A stretch of DNA of 64,000 bases from Rubrivivax sp. (GCA_027485165.1 JAIXRN010000097.1:34725-98724), one strand, 5' to 3'. Positions 15,355 to 25,371 are shown, counted from the stretch's first letter. The notes: a model not told the origin generated them from the sequence alone. A program made the numbers and translations.

Positions 15355-17609
15355 TCAGCGCATCAGCCGGCCCACGGCACGGGCCGGGCCGCCGGTGTCG
15401 AACTGCGCGTCGTGGCCGCTGCGGATCCAAGGCGCCTTGCGCACCATCACGGTCTGTTCCATCCAGGCCTGCAGTTCTTCAGGGGGTACGGCGCGGCTGA
15501 TCAAGAAGCCCTGCATCAGCCCGCAGCCCAGGCGGTAAAGCTCGTCCATCTGGCGCAGCGATTCCACACCCTCGGCCACCACGCGCAGGCTAAGGGAACG
15601 CGCCAGCGCGATGATGGCGGTGACGACCGCGCTGCTCTGGTGCGTGATGCCCAGGTCGCGCACGAAGCTGCGATCGATCTTCAGTTCGCTGATGGGCAGG
15701 GTCGTCAGGTAGGCCAGGCTGGAATAGCCGGTGCCGAAGTCGTCAATCGAGATTTCCACGCCGATCTCGTTCAGCCGGTGCAGCGCCGGGATGACGTTCT
15801 GCAGTTCCTTCATCAGGCTGTTTTCGGTGATCTCCAGCATGATGGACCGGTGCGGCACGTTCACCGCGGTCACGCACTGGTGGATGTGCTCGACCAGGTC
15901 GCTGCGCTCGAACAGGCGGCTGGGCAGGTTCACGGCAATCGAATCGTCGAAGCCGAAGGCCTCGCGCCAGACCCGGGCCTGACGCGCGGCTTCACGCAAC
16001 GCCCATTCCGACAGCGGCACGATCAGCCCGGTTTCTTCCGCCAGCGGAATGAAGTCGCCCGGCGGCACCAGGCTGCCGCCGCGCTGCCAGCGCATCAGCG
16101 CTTCCGCGCCCACCAGCCGGGCTTCGCGCACGTCGACCTTGGGCTGGTAGTGCAGCACCAGTTCGTTGCGTTCGATGGCCTTGTGCAGCGCGGTTTCCAG
16201 TTCCAGCTTTTCGCGCCCGCGCCCGGCCAGCTGCGGGCTGTAGATGGCCGCGCTGTTCTTGCCCTGGGCCTTGACGGAATACATGGCCACGTCGGAATTG
16301 CGCAGCAGGTCGACAACCGAATTGCCGTCGCGCGGGTAGATGGCCACGCCCACGCTGGCGGTGACGAAGCATTCCTGGCCGCTGACGAAAATCGGCTCGC
16401 GCAGCGATTCCAGCACCCGCTGGGCCACGCGCGCGGCGTCGTCGTCGTCGCCCACCTCGGGCAGCAGGGCAACGAATTCGTCACCGCCCAGCCGACCCAC
16501 GGCTTCCAGGCTGCGGTGCGAACGCAGGCCGGCCGGGTCGAACTGGCCTTCCATGACCTGGTCGCTGTGGCGCACGCAGGCGCGCAGGCGGCGGCCCACT
16601 TCCACCAGCAGTTCGTCGCCTGCGCCGTGGCCCAGGGTGTCGTTGATGATCTTGAAGCGGTCCAGGTCGATGAGCAGCAGCGCGAACTGGTGCGAATGGC
16701 GGCGTGCCTGTTCCAGCGCACGTTCGGCGCGCCAGATCAGCTGCCGGCGGTTGGGCAGGCCGGTCAGCGCGTCGAAGTTCGCCAGTTCCAGGATCTTGTC
16801 TTCGGCCGCGCGGCGGTCGGTCACGTCCTGCAGCACGCCGGTGTAGCCCGCGCCCTGGCCCTGTTCGTTGAACTCGGGTTCGGCTTCGACATGGATGATG
16901 CGCTGGCGCCCGTCCAGCAGCACCATCGGCACGTCGGTGGCCAGCACCGAGCTGTGGCGCAGCGCGGCGTGCAGCTGGCGCAGCATCAGCCGGCGGTCGT
17001 CCACCGGCACCATGCGCAGCAGGGTGCGCAGGCTGCAGCGTTCGTGCGGGCCGAAGTTCAGCACCCGCAACGCTTCGGTCGACAGCAACAGGCCGCCACG
17101 TTCGTTGCGGTCGGGGCGGCGCAGTCGAAGCTGCCCATGCGCGCCAGGTCTTGCGCGCGTGCCAGCTTGCTCTTGCTGCGTTCCAGTTCGATGCGCGTGC
17201 GCGAAGCGCGCAGCATGTACTGCAGCCGGCCGGCCAGCAGGCTCCACTGCGTGGCCTTGACGAAGAAGTCGGTGGCCCCGGCCTGGTAGGCGCGGGTGAT
17301 GGACGCGTCGTCGTCCAGGCCCGTGAGCATGAGCACCGGCACGTTTTCCATGCTGGGCATGCGGCGCAGCGCGCGGCAGGTGGCGAAGCCGTCCAGGCCG
17401 GGCATCATGGCGTCGAGCACGATGATGTCGGGCGCATGGTCGCGCAACAGTTCCAGCGCCTTTTCGCCGCTGTCGGCCTCGATCAGGCGAAAGCCGCGCT
17501 CGCGCAGGGCCAGGGCCGTCAGCAGCAGGTTCACCTCGTCGTCGTCGACGAGCAAAACCTCCGGCTGGGTGGGGAATCTCTCGTCGATGAGGGCGGTCTG
17601 AGGGGCCAT
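15355..17609 (-). pseudogene. REC-PAS-GGDEF-EAL c-di-GMP signalling protein split by an apparent frameshift
   Basis: Two overlapping frames make up one protein. From ATG 17609 (or GTG 17612) a receiver domain (DDDEVN; phospho-Asp in VLDAMMPG) runs through a coiled coil to MGSFD, then goes out of frame and stops at 17058. The other frame, open from about 17247, continues the PAS domain (RRPDRNERGG onwards), GGDEF (intact RLGGDEF, no I-site) and EAL (GAEALMRW, DDFGTGYSS) to 15355. Restoring one base near 17122 (TGG Trp instead of TG) rejoins them into about 751 residues. The active-site motifs of both output domains look intact. It lies between the HPt gene and the diguanylate cyclase. Either a sequencing error or a real recent mutation. 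Confidence 0.8.
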
Positions 17610-17622
17610 CACGGGCTCGGAG

Positions 17623-17991
17623 TCAGTCCCGAAGAATAGCCCGAACCGCCTGCAGCGCGCGCTGCCCTTCCGTGATCAAACGCTGGATATCGTCGTCCAG
17701 ACCCTGTGCCTGACCGTCGCGGCGCTGCTGTTCGACCTCGGCACAGCACTGCGCCAGCGCCAGCGCGCCCACGCTGCCAGCCGACGATTTCAGCAGGTGC
17801 GCCAGGTTGGCCACGGCCGTTGCCCGCCCGTGCCCGGCCTCGGCCTGCAGCACCCCCAGCTGCCGGGCCAGCGAAGCTTCGAAGGTGCGCAGCACGCGGC
17901 CCAGCACGTCGTGGCGCCCGTCGGGGTCGAGTTCACGCAAGCGGGCCAGTGCACCTTCGTCCAGGCGCACGGCGGGTGGGTCGGCCGTCAT
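17623..17991 (-). CDS. HPt (histidine phosphotransfer) domain protein
   Basis: 122 residues, a single four-helix HPt module. The phosphorylated histidine is H65 in AHLLKSSAGSVGA, the standard H-x-L-K-(S/G)-S-(A/S) motif. It would pass phosphoryl groups between a hybrid kinase and a receiver domain; the receiver encoded 13 bases downstream (REC-PAS-GGDEF-EAL) is the natural partner by position. Start ATG 17991; no strong Shine-Dalgarno is seen. The kinase that feeds it is not obvious: the nearby plus-strand kinase has no receiver of its own. Confidence 0.88.
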   Translation of the reverse strand: MTADPPAVRLDEGALARLRELDPDGRHDVLGRVLRTFEASLARQLGVLQAEAGHGRATAVANLAHLLKSSAGSVGALALAQCCAEVEQQRRDGQAQGLDDDIQRLITEGQRALQAVRAILRD

Positions 17992-18245
17992 GGCGGTGGC
18001 ATGTCCTTGTTCTGGGCCGGCGTCCGCAGCCCGGCGGCCTGCCCGGCGCCGCGTCGGCTCAGGATGCGGGCACCCCTGGCTGGCGTCAAGTCGGGGTCCA
18101 ACGGGTGGCGGGGCCGGCGAGGGCTGTGGTGAGCCGTGGGCGAGCGAATGAAACCAACTGCTGTTTCGGCGCCATGGGCTTCGACTTGAGCCGACGGCGG
18201 TCGCACTCTGGCGGGCCGGGGCCCGTCCCTACAATCCCGCCCAGC

Positions 18246-19811
18246 GTGCCCTGCCCTGCCCCCCTTCTCTCGCGCCCTGCGCGCGCCCCGTCCATCCACA
18301 GGTCAGCGCCCGCCTGGCGCGTGGCGCTGACCTGCGCTGGCCTGGCTCTGTCGGCCTGCGCAGACGCGGGCCCGGCAGCCAGCAGCGGCTGGTTGCTGCT
18401 GGGCCTGGCACTGCCCCTGCTAGCCTGGGGCTTTCATGCCCTGGGTCAACTGCGCGCGCAACGCCGCCACGACGCCGACCTGCGCGCACTGCGCCAGGAA
18501 CTGCGCCTGCGGCGTGAGATCGACACCGCCTGGGTCTGGCGCAGCGACGCGGCCCACAAGCTTCTGCAGTGGCAGGCCCCCGGCCAGGCCGATCCGCTGC
18601 CCGATGCCGACAGCACCGCGGCCATCGACGCTGCGCTGCAGCCCCAGCTGCGCGCCGGGCGCAGCTTTCTGGCGCTGCCTTTGCAGCTGCAGGGACAGAC
18701 CGCCGCCGGGCTGGGCCGGCACTGGCGGGTGTCGGCAAGCGTGTGCGTGGACGATGCCGGCGCCTTCAACGGCTTCCTGGGCCGGGCCGAAAACGTTGAC
18801 GCCGAACAGCAGCTGCAGGCCACGGTGGCCAGTCTGGACGCGGCGCTGGGCGCCAGCGGCGGTGCCGTGCTCGCGTGGGACGAAGGCCAAGGCTATGTCG
18901 TGCGCCACGTCGCCCCGGCACCGTTGGCCGCTTGGCCCGGCGTGGCACCTGGCCGGCTGCTGGCAGACTGCATAGCCCCGCTGCCCGACGCGGTGGCAGC
19001 CGCGATCCGGGACATCGGCCGCCAGCCCGCCGGCACGCGGCTGGAAGCGGGGGGCTGGCGGCTGCAGCGCTTCGACGCTGCGCCCGACGTGGCGGCCTTG
19101 TGGGTGGGCCGTGCGCAGGCTGAAGGCGGGGCGCTGACCGGCGGCAGCGAAGCCGAGCAGTTCAGCATGACGGTGTCGCACGACCTGCGTGCGCCCATCC
19201 GCGTCGTGGAAGGCTTCACGCGCATCGTCAAGGAAGACTACGGCCGGCTGCTGGACCGGGTGGGCAACGACCACCTGGACCGTGTGCTGGGCGCGGCCAC
19301 GCGCATGAACCTGATGATCGACGCGCTGCTGACACTGGCACGCCTGTCGACCCAGCCGCTGGCGCGCCAGCCGGTGAACCTGACGCAGCTGGCGCAATAC
19401 GTGGTGGAAGACCTGCGCCGCCACGCACCGGAGAGGGTGGCCGATGTCGAGATCGAACCCGGCCTGACGGCCCAGGGCGACCCTACCCTGCTTCGCCTGG
19501 TGCTGGAAAACCTGCTGGGCAATGCCTGGAAGTACACCGGCCGCTGCACGCGTGCGCGCATCGTGCTGCGCGCGGTGCTCCAGGGCGGGCAGCGCACCTT
19601 CGAGGTCGAAGACAACGGCGCCGGTTTCGACATGCGTTCGGCCGAACGCCTGTTCGGCCTGTTCCAGCGCCTGCACAGCGCCAACGATTTCCCGGGCCAT
19701 GGCGTGGGCCTGGCCTCGGTCCGGCGCATCGTGCAGCGCCACGGCGGCAGCATCTGGGCCGAAGCCGAGCCCGGCCGCGGCGCGGTCTTCTACTTCACGC
19801 TGCCAGGCTAG
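18246..19811 (+). CDS. Membrane-associated sensor histidine kinase
   Basis: 521 residues from GTG 18246; the start is uncertain (ATG 18174 and GTG 18321 are in the same frame, and a TACAAT hexamer at 18230-18235 could be a -10 box, favouring a later start). Near the N-terminus lie one or two hydrophobic segments (ALTCAGLALSACA; SGWLLLGLALPLLAWGF). A PAS-like region follows, then HisKA with H312 in VSHDLRAP, and HATPase_c with NLLGNAWKY, DNGAGFDM and GHGVGLAS. The input signal is unknown. It is divergent from the HPt gene (254 bases apart) and converges on the ANTAR regulator, so it may act with either. Confidence 0.85.
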   Translation: MPCPAPLLSRPARAPSIHRSAPAWRVALTCAGLALSACADAGPAASSGWLLLGLALPLLAWGFHALGQLRAQRRHDADLRALRQELRLRREIDTAWVWRSDAAHKLLQWQAPGQADPLPDADSTAAIDAALQPQLRAGRSFLALPLQLQGQTAAGLGRHWRVSASVCVDDAGAFNGFLGRAENVDAEQQLQATVASLDAALGASGGAVLAWDEGQGYVVRHVAPAPLAAWPGVAPGRLLADCIAPLPDAVAAAIRDIGRQPAGTRLEAGGWRLQRFDAAPDVAALWVGRAQAEGGALTGGSEAEQFSMTVSHDLRAPIRVVEGFTRIVKEDYGRLLDRVGNDHLDRVLGAATRMNLMIDALLTLARLSTQPLARQPVNLTQLAQYVVEDLRRHAPERVADVEIEPGLTAQGDPTLLRLVLENLLGNAWKYTGRCTRARIVLRAVLQGGQRTFEVEDNGAGFDMRSAERLFGLFQRLHSANDFPGHGVGLASVRRIVQRHGGSIWAEAEPGRGAVFYFTLPG

Positions 19812-19821
19812 CCGGCAAGGC

Positions 19822-20511
19822 CTACAGCGCGCTGCGGGCCAGTTCCTCGACTGCCGCCAGCAGCCTTTCGGCTTGCGCCGCCGGGCTGTGCGACTGGGCC
19901 AGCGCCAGGCGCTGCAATCGGTCCCAGGCTTGATCGCGCGTGAGTGAATGGCGGTGCATCAGCACCCCCACGGCCAGGGCCACCGGGTCAGCCAGCGGGC
20001 TGACGGGTGGTGCGGCTGCCGGCGCCTCCGTGGCTGCAGGCAGGGCCACAGCGGCCGAAGCGGCCGGCGCATCAGTAGTCGGCAAGGCACCGGCTGGGAA
20101 GGCGCGCAGGCGTACGAATGCGGCGTCCACGGCCGGGACGATCTGGCCCACGTCCAGCGGCTTGACCAGGTAGGCCAACGCACCCAGGGCCTGCACCTGG
20201 GCCAAGGTGGCCGGGTCGGAAAAAGCCGACAGGAAGATGAACGGGATGCGGTAGGCGTCGCGCAGCGTGGCGGCGACGTCAAAGCCGCTCTTGCCTTCCA
20301 TGCGGATGTCCAGCAGCGCCAGGTCGGGCCGGTGCTGGCGCGCCAGCAGGATGGCTTCGTCGCCGTTGTCGGCGTCGATGATGGCGTAGCCGGCCTGGGT
20401 CAGCCCGTGGGTGACGGTGGCCAGCACCAGCCGGTCGTCGTCGACCACCAGCACACGCCCCTTGCTGGCGGGGCCGGCAGTGGGGACGGGCGCTTCGGCG
20501 TGCAGGCTCAT
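19822..20511 (-). CDS. ANTAR-domain response regulator
   Basis: 229 residues from ATG 20511. Residues 18-135 are a receiver domain with acidic pocket DDD (24-26), phospho-Asp D68 (ALLDIR), Thr/Ser switch (FLSAFS) and Lys in LVKPLD. An Ala/Pro linker follows, and the last about 55 residues form an ANTAR helix bundle (DPVALAVGVLMHRHSLTRDQAWDRL as the core; the usual AKG/ALM-type signature is reduced to AVGVLM). ANTAR regulators bind paired RNA hairpins and prevent termination when phosphorylated. It lies 91 bases after the seven-PAS kinase on the same strand, so that kinase is its probable partner. RNA targets are not recognised here. Confidence 0.88.
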   Translation of the reverse strand: MSLHAEAPVPTAGPASKGRVLVVDDDRLVLATVTHGLTQAGYAIIDADNGDEAILLARQHRPDLALLDIRMEGKSGFDVAATLRDAYRIPFIFLSAFSDPATLAQVQALGALAYLVKPLDVGQIVPAVDAAFVRLRAFPAGALPTTDAPAASAAVALPAATEAPAAAPPVSPLADPVALAVGVLMHRHSLTRDQAWDRLQRLALAQSHSPAAQAERLLAAVEELARSAL

Positions 20512-20602
20512 CCCGGGATTGTGGCGCATCGCCCCTGGCCTGCCGCCACCCCGAACTCGCAGGGCGGCAAGGCCGGGGGCCGGCCAGCGGCTGGCCCGCC
20601 CA

Positions 20603-23600
20603 TCAGGCCGGCAGAACGCTGGCGGGGCTGGCAGGGGCGCCGTCAACCCCGGTTTCAGGCCCGGTATCGACATCGGCATCGGCATCCCCAGCGAGCGCCT
20701 CGGGCTGTGGCAGGCGCACGCTGGGCGGGCGCAGGCGAACCTCGGCCACCACGTCGGGGCCGCGTTGCTCGATCTGCAGTTCGGCACTGCGGCGCGGCAG
20801 CAAGGCCCGCACCAGACCCAGGCCGGAAACGCCGCCCGGCACGGCCGCCAGGCTGAAGCCGTCGGGCAGGCGGCCGAGATGGGCAATCTGAACCAGAACG
20901 TCAGGGCCTTGCGCCAGCAAGGTGCAACGCACGCCGTCGCCCTGGCCGTGCTTGATGGCGTTGGTCAGCAGCTCGTTCAACACCAGGGCCACCGGGATGG
21001 CTTCGGGTTCGGGCAACTGGTGCGGTACGCCCAGCGCGGCAGCCGGCACGGTGATGGTCTGGCCGAAGGTCAGCTGCACCGACTGCGCAATCGCCCGCAC
21101 CAGCCCGGCCAGCCCCAGCGGCCCGGTCATGCCCACCTGCAGCCCGTAGACCTGGGCGATGGCCCGCACCTGGCCCACGGCCTCGGCCAGCACCAGGGCC
21201 AGTTCGGGGTGGCGTGCGGCGTTCTGCTGCAGCAGCCCGGCCACGCCCTGCAGGTTGTTCTTGATGCGGTGGTGGACTTCGCGAACCAGCAGTTCGCGCT
21301 GGTCGATGGCTGCGCGCAGCCGCGCCTGTTCGGCCATGCGCTGTTCGGTCACGTCGCTGGCCACCAGCAGCAGCTGCGCGGCCACGTCGCCCGCTGCGGC
21401 CAGCGGCGCCACGCGCACGTCCCACACGCGCAGGCCGTCGGCAGCGCCATCCGGGTCGTCGCGCAGTTCGTGCTGGGCGCGTTCACCACGCGCCGCAGCG
21501 GCCTGCAGCCAGCCGCGCAGGGCCTGGGCCTTGCTGCTGTCGGGGCAGGCGTCCAGGCCCGTGCCCAGCACGGCGTCGAGCGTGCAGCCGAAGAAGCTGG
21601 CCGCGGTCTGGTTGACCTGCAGCACGCGATGGCTGCGCGCGTCGAACAGCGCGATGGCCAAGGGTGCAGTCTCAATCACGCGCTGCAGTGAAGCCTGCGC
21701 CTGCGCGATGCTGACTTCGGCCTGGCGGCGGCGTTCGATGTCCAGCAGCGCAAAGGTCACCTGCCGGCCTGCGCCTTCGCTGCCAGCCGTCAGCACGGCA
21801 TTGCCCACGACCCAGAACTCGCGCCCGTCGCGCCCGCGCAGCCGGCATTCGAAGGTCTCGGCGCGGCCTTCCTGCAGGCGCTGCAGGTGCTGCCCCTGGC
21901 GCAGCGGGTGGTCGGGCTCGGGCGTGGCGACGATGCTGATGGGTTCGCCCACAAAGTCGGCCAGTTCGCCCGCAAACATGCGGCGCGCCGACCGGTTCAT
22001 CCATTCGATGCCGGTGTCAGACACCGTGACGATGCCCACGAGCACGGAATTCAGGATCGCGCGGGTGCGCTCGGCCTGCACGGCCAAGGTTTCGCGTGCG
22101 CGGCGGCGTTCATCGACGTCGACGAAGCTGCAGATGAGGCCGGCTTCCAGGTCGTCGGCGTCCACCGGCCGCACCGACACCTGCACCCAGTGCAGGCTGC
22201 CGTCGCGCCGGCGCAGCAGGCGTTCGCCGCTGAAGCGGCCGCTTTCGCGCAGCGCCTGCGCCACCTGGGCTTCGAAGGCCACGCAGTCGCGCGCGCTTTC
22301 AAACAGCTCGGCCGCGTCCAGCAGCGTCAGCTCGGGCTGCGCGTAGCCGGTCAGGGTGGCCATGGCCTGGTTGGCACGTTCGATGCGCGAACCGCGCAGG
22401 TAGACGATGCCCACTTCCGACAGGCTGAACATCAGTTCGCGGTCGCGCAGCAACTGTTCCAGTTCGGCCTGCTGGCTTTTCAGGCGTGAGATGTCGGTCA
22501 GCACGGCCACGGCCTCGGCCTCTTCACCCTGACCGGCGCCTTCGGCCCGTCGCACCGACAACGAATACCAGACCACACGGCGGCCAGCGCCGTCGTCACG
22601 CTCGACCGGCAATTCGGCTTCGAACGGCTGGCCCGCGGCCAATGCGGCGCCAGCGCGCTGCACCGCTTCCGGTAGCGCGGCGCCGTAGCCGAAGATCTCG
22701 GCCAGTGTGGCCCCGGCTGCAGCCCCGGGCGCGAAGCCCAGCATGCGTTCGAAGCGGCGGTTGCAGCGTGCCAGGACCGGGCCGCGCAGATAGGCAATGC
22801 CGGCCGTGCTGCCGTCCATGATGGTGGTCAGTTCGCGCAGCAGCTGGTTGTTGCGCTGCAGGGCGCGTTCCTGTTCGGTGATGTCCAGCGTCACCACCGA
22901 CGTGGTGCGCCGCCCGCCGGCCAGGGCGCCTGGTTCTACGCGCGTGAGCAACCAGCGCGCGCCCAGCTCGGGGTGACGCACGGCGTAGCGCACTTCGGTG
23001 CGTTCGCCCTGGCGCAGCGCACGCTGCAGGCGCTCGTATTCCGGCAGCGAATCGGCTTCCACGAGTTCACGCCCGATACCCAGCAGGGCGCCGCTGCCGC
23101 TGGCACCGCTGTAGCTGCCGCTGCCCGCGCCAGCAGCGCCAGACGGGCCGCCAGCCGACGCCGGGCTTTCTGCCACCGGCGCGCGCAGGCTGGGCGCCAG
23201 CCAGCCGCGGGCCGGGTCGTAGGTGGCCACGCCGATGCTGGCGGTGTCCATCAGCATGCCCATTTCCAGGCGCGCCAGGTCGCGTTCTTCCTCGGCACTG
23301 CGGTCTTCCACCACCGCCATCACGCGCGGCAAGCCGCCGTCGGCCGCATAGGCCAGCAGCCGCGCGCCCAGCTGCCGGCGGCGGCCGTCGCCGGCCAGCA
23401 CGACCACGCGCCGTTCCACCGGGGCCATGCCCACCGCCAGCGACGGGTGAATACGCCCCTGCGCCGCCATTTGCCCGGGCAGCGGCGCCTGCCGCGGGTC
23501 GGCGGGCTGCCAGCCCAGCAAGGCCTGAACCTCGGGGCTGGCTTCGTCCAGCACCTCGGGCACATGGTCCACCAGGGCTTCGAAGGCAGCGTTGCTGCGC

Positions 23601-24079
23601 ACCAGCAGGCCGGTGTGGTCGTACAGCAGCATGCCCGTGTGGCTGAGCTCGAACCACAGCCCCAGCTCCGCCTGGGCGCGCTGTATCTGTTCGCGCGCCG
23701 CGACCTCGGGTGTCACGTCCTGCAGCAGCGACAGCCAATGTGCCGGCTGGTCGGGCAATGCCACATTCTGGGTCGCGATGCTGAACCAGTGTTCGCGCCC
23801 GTTCGCGTCCAGCAGGCGCCGGCGCAGCGCCGGCGGCGCCTGGCCCAGCGCGGCCGCGGCCATGCGGTCGTGGCGTGCCAGGCGGCTGCCGTCGCGGTCT
23901 TCGGCCGGCTCCAGGTCCAGCAGGTCGCGGCCCAGCAGCTGCTCACGCGTGTGGCCCATCAGCGCCAGAAAAGCGTCGTTCACGTCCAGCAGGCCATGGT
24001 CAGGGCCTTGCACCAGGGCCGGAAAAGGCGCGCCCCAGACCAGCCGCAGCAGGGCGTCGGCCGAAGGTGGCGAAGACAT
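20603..24079 (-). CDS. Seven-PAS soluble sensor kinase, HisKA_2 type
   Basis: 1158 residues from ATG 24079. I count seven PAS-like modules in a row, each closed by a D-(I/V)-(T/D)-x-(Q/R) linker: LLQDVTPE, VVEDRSAE, VTLDITEQ, LTDISRL, FVDVDERR, LLDIERR and ASDVTEQR. The third contains a Ser/Gly-rich insert (SGGPSGAAGAGSGS). After them comes a HisKA_2 dimerisation domain with the phospho-acceptor histidine in EVHHRIKNNLQG, then an HATPase with NELLTNAIKHG and SGLGLV. No membrane segment is visible, so it is cytoplasmic. HisKA_2 kinases often pair with ANTAR regulators, as here. It starts 5 bases after the HDOD gene stop. The signals sensed are unknown. Confidence 0.9.
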   Translation of the reverse strand: MSSPPSADALLRLVWGAPFPALVQGPDHGLLDVNDAFLALMGHTREQLLGRDLLDLEPAEDRDGSRLARHDRMAAAALGQAPPALRRRLLDANGREHWFSIATQNVALPDQPAHWLSLLQDVTPEVAAREQIQRAQAELGLWFELSHTGMLLYDHTGLLVRSNAAFEALVDHVPEVLDEASPEVQALLGWQPADPRQAPLPGQMAAQGRIHPSLAVGMAPVERRVVVLAGDGRRRQLGARLLAYAADGGLPRVMAVVEDRSAEEERDLARLEMGMLMDTASIGVATYDPARGWLAPSLRAPVAESPASAGGPSGAAGAGSGSYSGASGSGALLGIGRELVEADSLPEYERLQRALRQGERTEVRYAVRHPELGARWLLTRVEPGALAGGRRTTSVVTLDITEQERALQRNNQLLRELTTIMDGSTAGIAYLRGPVLARCNRRFERMLGFAPGAAAGATLAEIFGYGAALPEAVQRAGAALAAGQPFEAELPVERDDGAGRRVVWYSLSVRRAEGAGQGEEAEAVAVLTDISRLKSQQAELEQLLRDRELMFSLSEVGIVYLRGSRIERANQAMATLTGYAQPELTLLDAAELFESARDCVAFEAQVAQALRESGRFSGERLLRRRDGSLHWVQVSVRPVDADDLEAGLICSFVDVDERRRARETLAVQAERTRAILNSVLVGIVTVSDTGIEWMNRSARRMFAGELADFVGEPISIVATPEPDHPLRQGQHLQRLQEGRAETFECRLRGRDGREFWVVGNAVLTAGSEGAGRQVTFALLDIERRRQAEVSIAQAQASLQRVIETAPLAIALFDARSHRVLQVNQTAASFFGCTLDAVLGTGLDACPDSSKAQALRGWLQAAAARGERAQHELRDDPDGAADGLRVWDVRVAPLAAAGDVAAQLLLVASDVTEQRMAEQARLRAAIDQRELLVREVHHRIKNNLQGVAGLLQQNAARHPELALVLAEAVGQVRAIAQVYGLQVGMTGPLGLAGLVRAIAQSVQLTFGQTITVPAAALGVPHQLPEPEAIPVALVLNELLTNAIKHGQGDGVRCTLLAQGPDVLVQIAHLGRLPDGFSLAAVPGGVSGLGLVRALLPRRSAELQIEQRGPDVVAEVRLRPPSVRLPQPEALAGDADADVDTGPETGVDGAPASPASVLPA

Positions 24080-24084
24080 CGCCT

Positions 24085-25371
24085 TCAGTCCAGCGTGCGC
24101 GCGCTGCCAAGCGCGGCCAGCAGCGCGCGGTTGACTTCGGCTGGCGCCAGGAACAGCTGCTCGGCGCATTCGCGGATGTCGAACACCGATTCGGCTTCCA
24201 TCGCCCGCACCAGGTCCAGGTACGGGCCATGCGGGCCGCCTTCACCACGCAGGGCCTGTTGCACGCGTTCGGGCACCGGCACGTTGGCCAGCAGGCTGTC
24301 GAAGGGCTGTTGCAGCAGCCGGTCCAGCAGCGAAAACACGCCGCAGATGAACATCTCGCCCGACAGGTCGCGGTCGCCCTGCGGCCGCACCAGTTCTTCC
24401 ATGATCAGCCCGCGGCGCACCGCGGCATGCATCACCGGCCGCGCCTTCGGGTCCTTGCTGGCCGACGCCAGCAGCAGCACCAGCCAGCGCTTCAGCCGCC
24501 CGTAGCCCAGCAGCATCAGCGCATGGCCGAAGCTGTTGATTTCGATCGACATCCCGAAGGCCGGCGAATTCAGGTAGCGCATCAAGCGGAAGGCCAGGGT
24601 CGGGTCGCGCTTGAGCGTGGCTTCCAGGCGCGCCACCGGCCATTCGGCGTCGACACCCTGGATCAGTTCCATCACAACGGTGATGTCCGCGGCCACGGCG
24701 TTGCGGCTGTTTGGCGCCGGCGCGGGGTCGTCGTGCGGCCAGCCCAGCACAGCCACGGCGCCGCGTTCGAAGGCCAGCTGGGCATCGGCCGTGCTGCGGA
24801 TGCCGGCATACACCGGCGTCACCGGCCGGCCACCGCCAGGCTGCGGCACCTGCGCGCGCCTGTCGTCGCCCAGTTCCAGCACGGCGTGGGAAAAACAGGC
24901 CAGTACCTCAGGGGCCAAGGGCGCCAGCGGACGCCCCTTGATGAGCAGCACCACGCCCTGGGCCTGCAAGCGCTGCAGCACGGGCAGCTGCGCGGCGTCT
25001 GCGGCCATGAAGGCGGGCACTTCAAGCATGCGTTCGGCCCCGGGGCCGGCCTGCATCACAGCCTGCAGCAGGGCTTCGCCGGCGATGTTCAGGCACAGCG
25101 GGGCCTTGGGCGCTGCACCTGCACGCGCCGACCCCGCTGCCGCCGGCTTGCCGCCTTCCAGCGTGCGCAGGCTCAACCGCAGCTCAGGGCCGCCGGCGGC
25201 GCCCGCCGCGGGCCAGACTTCGTCCAGCGCCTGCAGCAGGGCCAGGGCGTCGGGTTGGGCATCAGGGCGTTCGGGAAACACCGTCAGCCGCGTCGAGACG
25301 ACGGCGCGCTGGCGGTCGATCATCGGGCTGTAGCCCAGGGCCACCTGGCCCAGCACGGGATGGTCTTGCAT
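24085..25371 (-). CDS. HDOD domain signalling protein (YuxH-type, degenerate EAL + HDOD)
   Basis: 428 residues from ATG 25371. The N-terminal about 210 residues look like a degenerate EAL-type domain lacking the E-A-L motif, as in YuxH proteins; the C-terminal about 200 residues are an HDOD domain (VMELIQGVDAEWPVARLEA; KRDPTLAFRLMRYLNSPAFG; FGHALMLLGYGRLKRWL). Such proteins act in signalling, often linked to motility or c-di-GMP, without clear enzyme activity. It sits between flgL (140 bases upstream) and the seven-PAS kinase (5 bases downstream), suggesting a shared operon with the latter. Confidence 0.87.
   Translation of the reverse strand: MQDHPVLGQVALGYSPMIDRQRAVVSTRLTVFPERPDAQPDALALLQALDEVWPAAGAAGGPELRLSLRTLEGGKPAAAGSARAGAAPKAPLCLNIAGEALLQAVMQAGPGAERMLEVPAFMAADAAQLPVLQRLQAQGVVLLIKGRPLAPLAPEVLACFSHAVLELGDDRRAQVPQPGGGRPVTPVYAGIRSTADAQLAFERGAVAVLGWPHDDPAPAPNSRNAVAADITVVMELIQGVDAEWPVARLEATLKRDPTLAFRLMRYLNSPAFGMSIEINSFGHALMLLGYGRLKRWLVLLLASASKDPKARPVMHAAVRRGLIMEELVRPQGDRDLSGEMFICGVFSLLDRLLQQPFDSLLANVPVPERVQQALRGEGGPHGPYLDLVRAMEAESVFDIRECAEQLFLAPAEVNRALLAALGSARTLD

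Noticed and set aside
13456..17289. Plus-strand open frame of about 1280 codons across the GGDEF genes.
   Set aside because: Antisense shadow; composition unlike a protein and no start signals.
18186..18235. TTGAGC and TACAAT as a sigma-70 promoter for the plus-strand kinase.
   Set aside because: The spacing between them is about 38 bases, far too long; only the -10-like hexamer was mentioned as a hint for the start.
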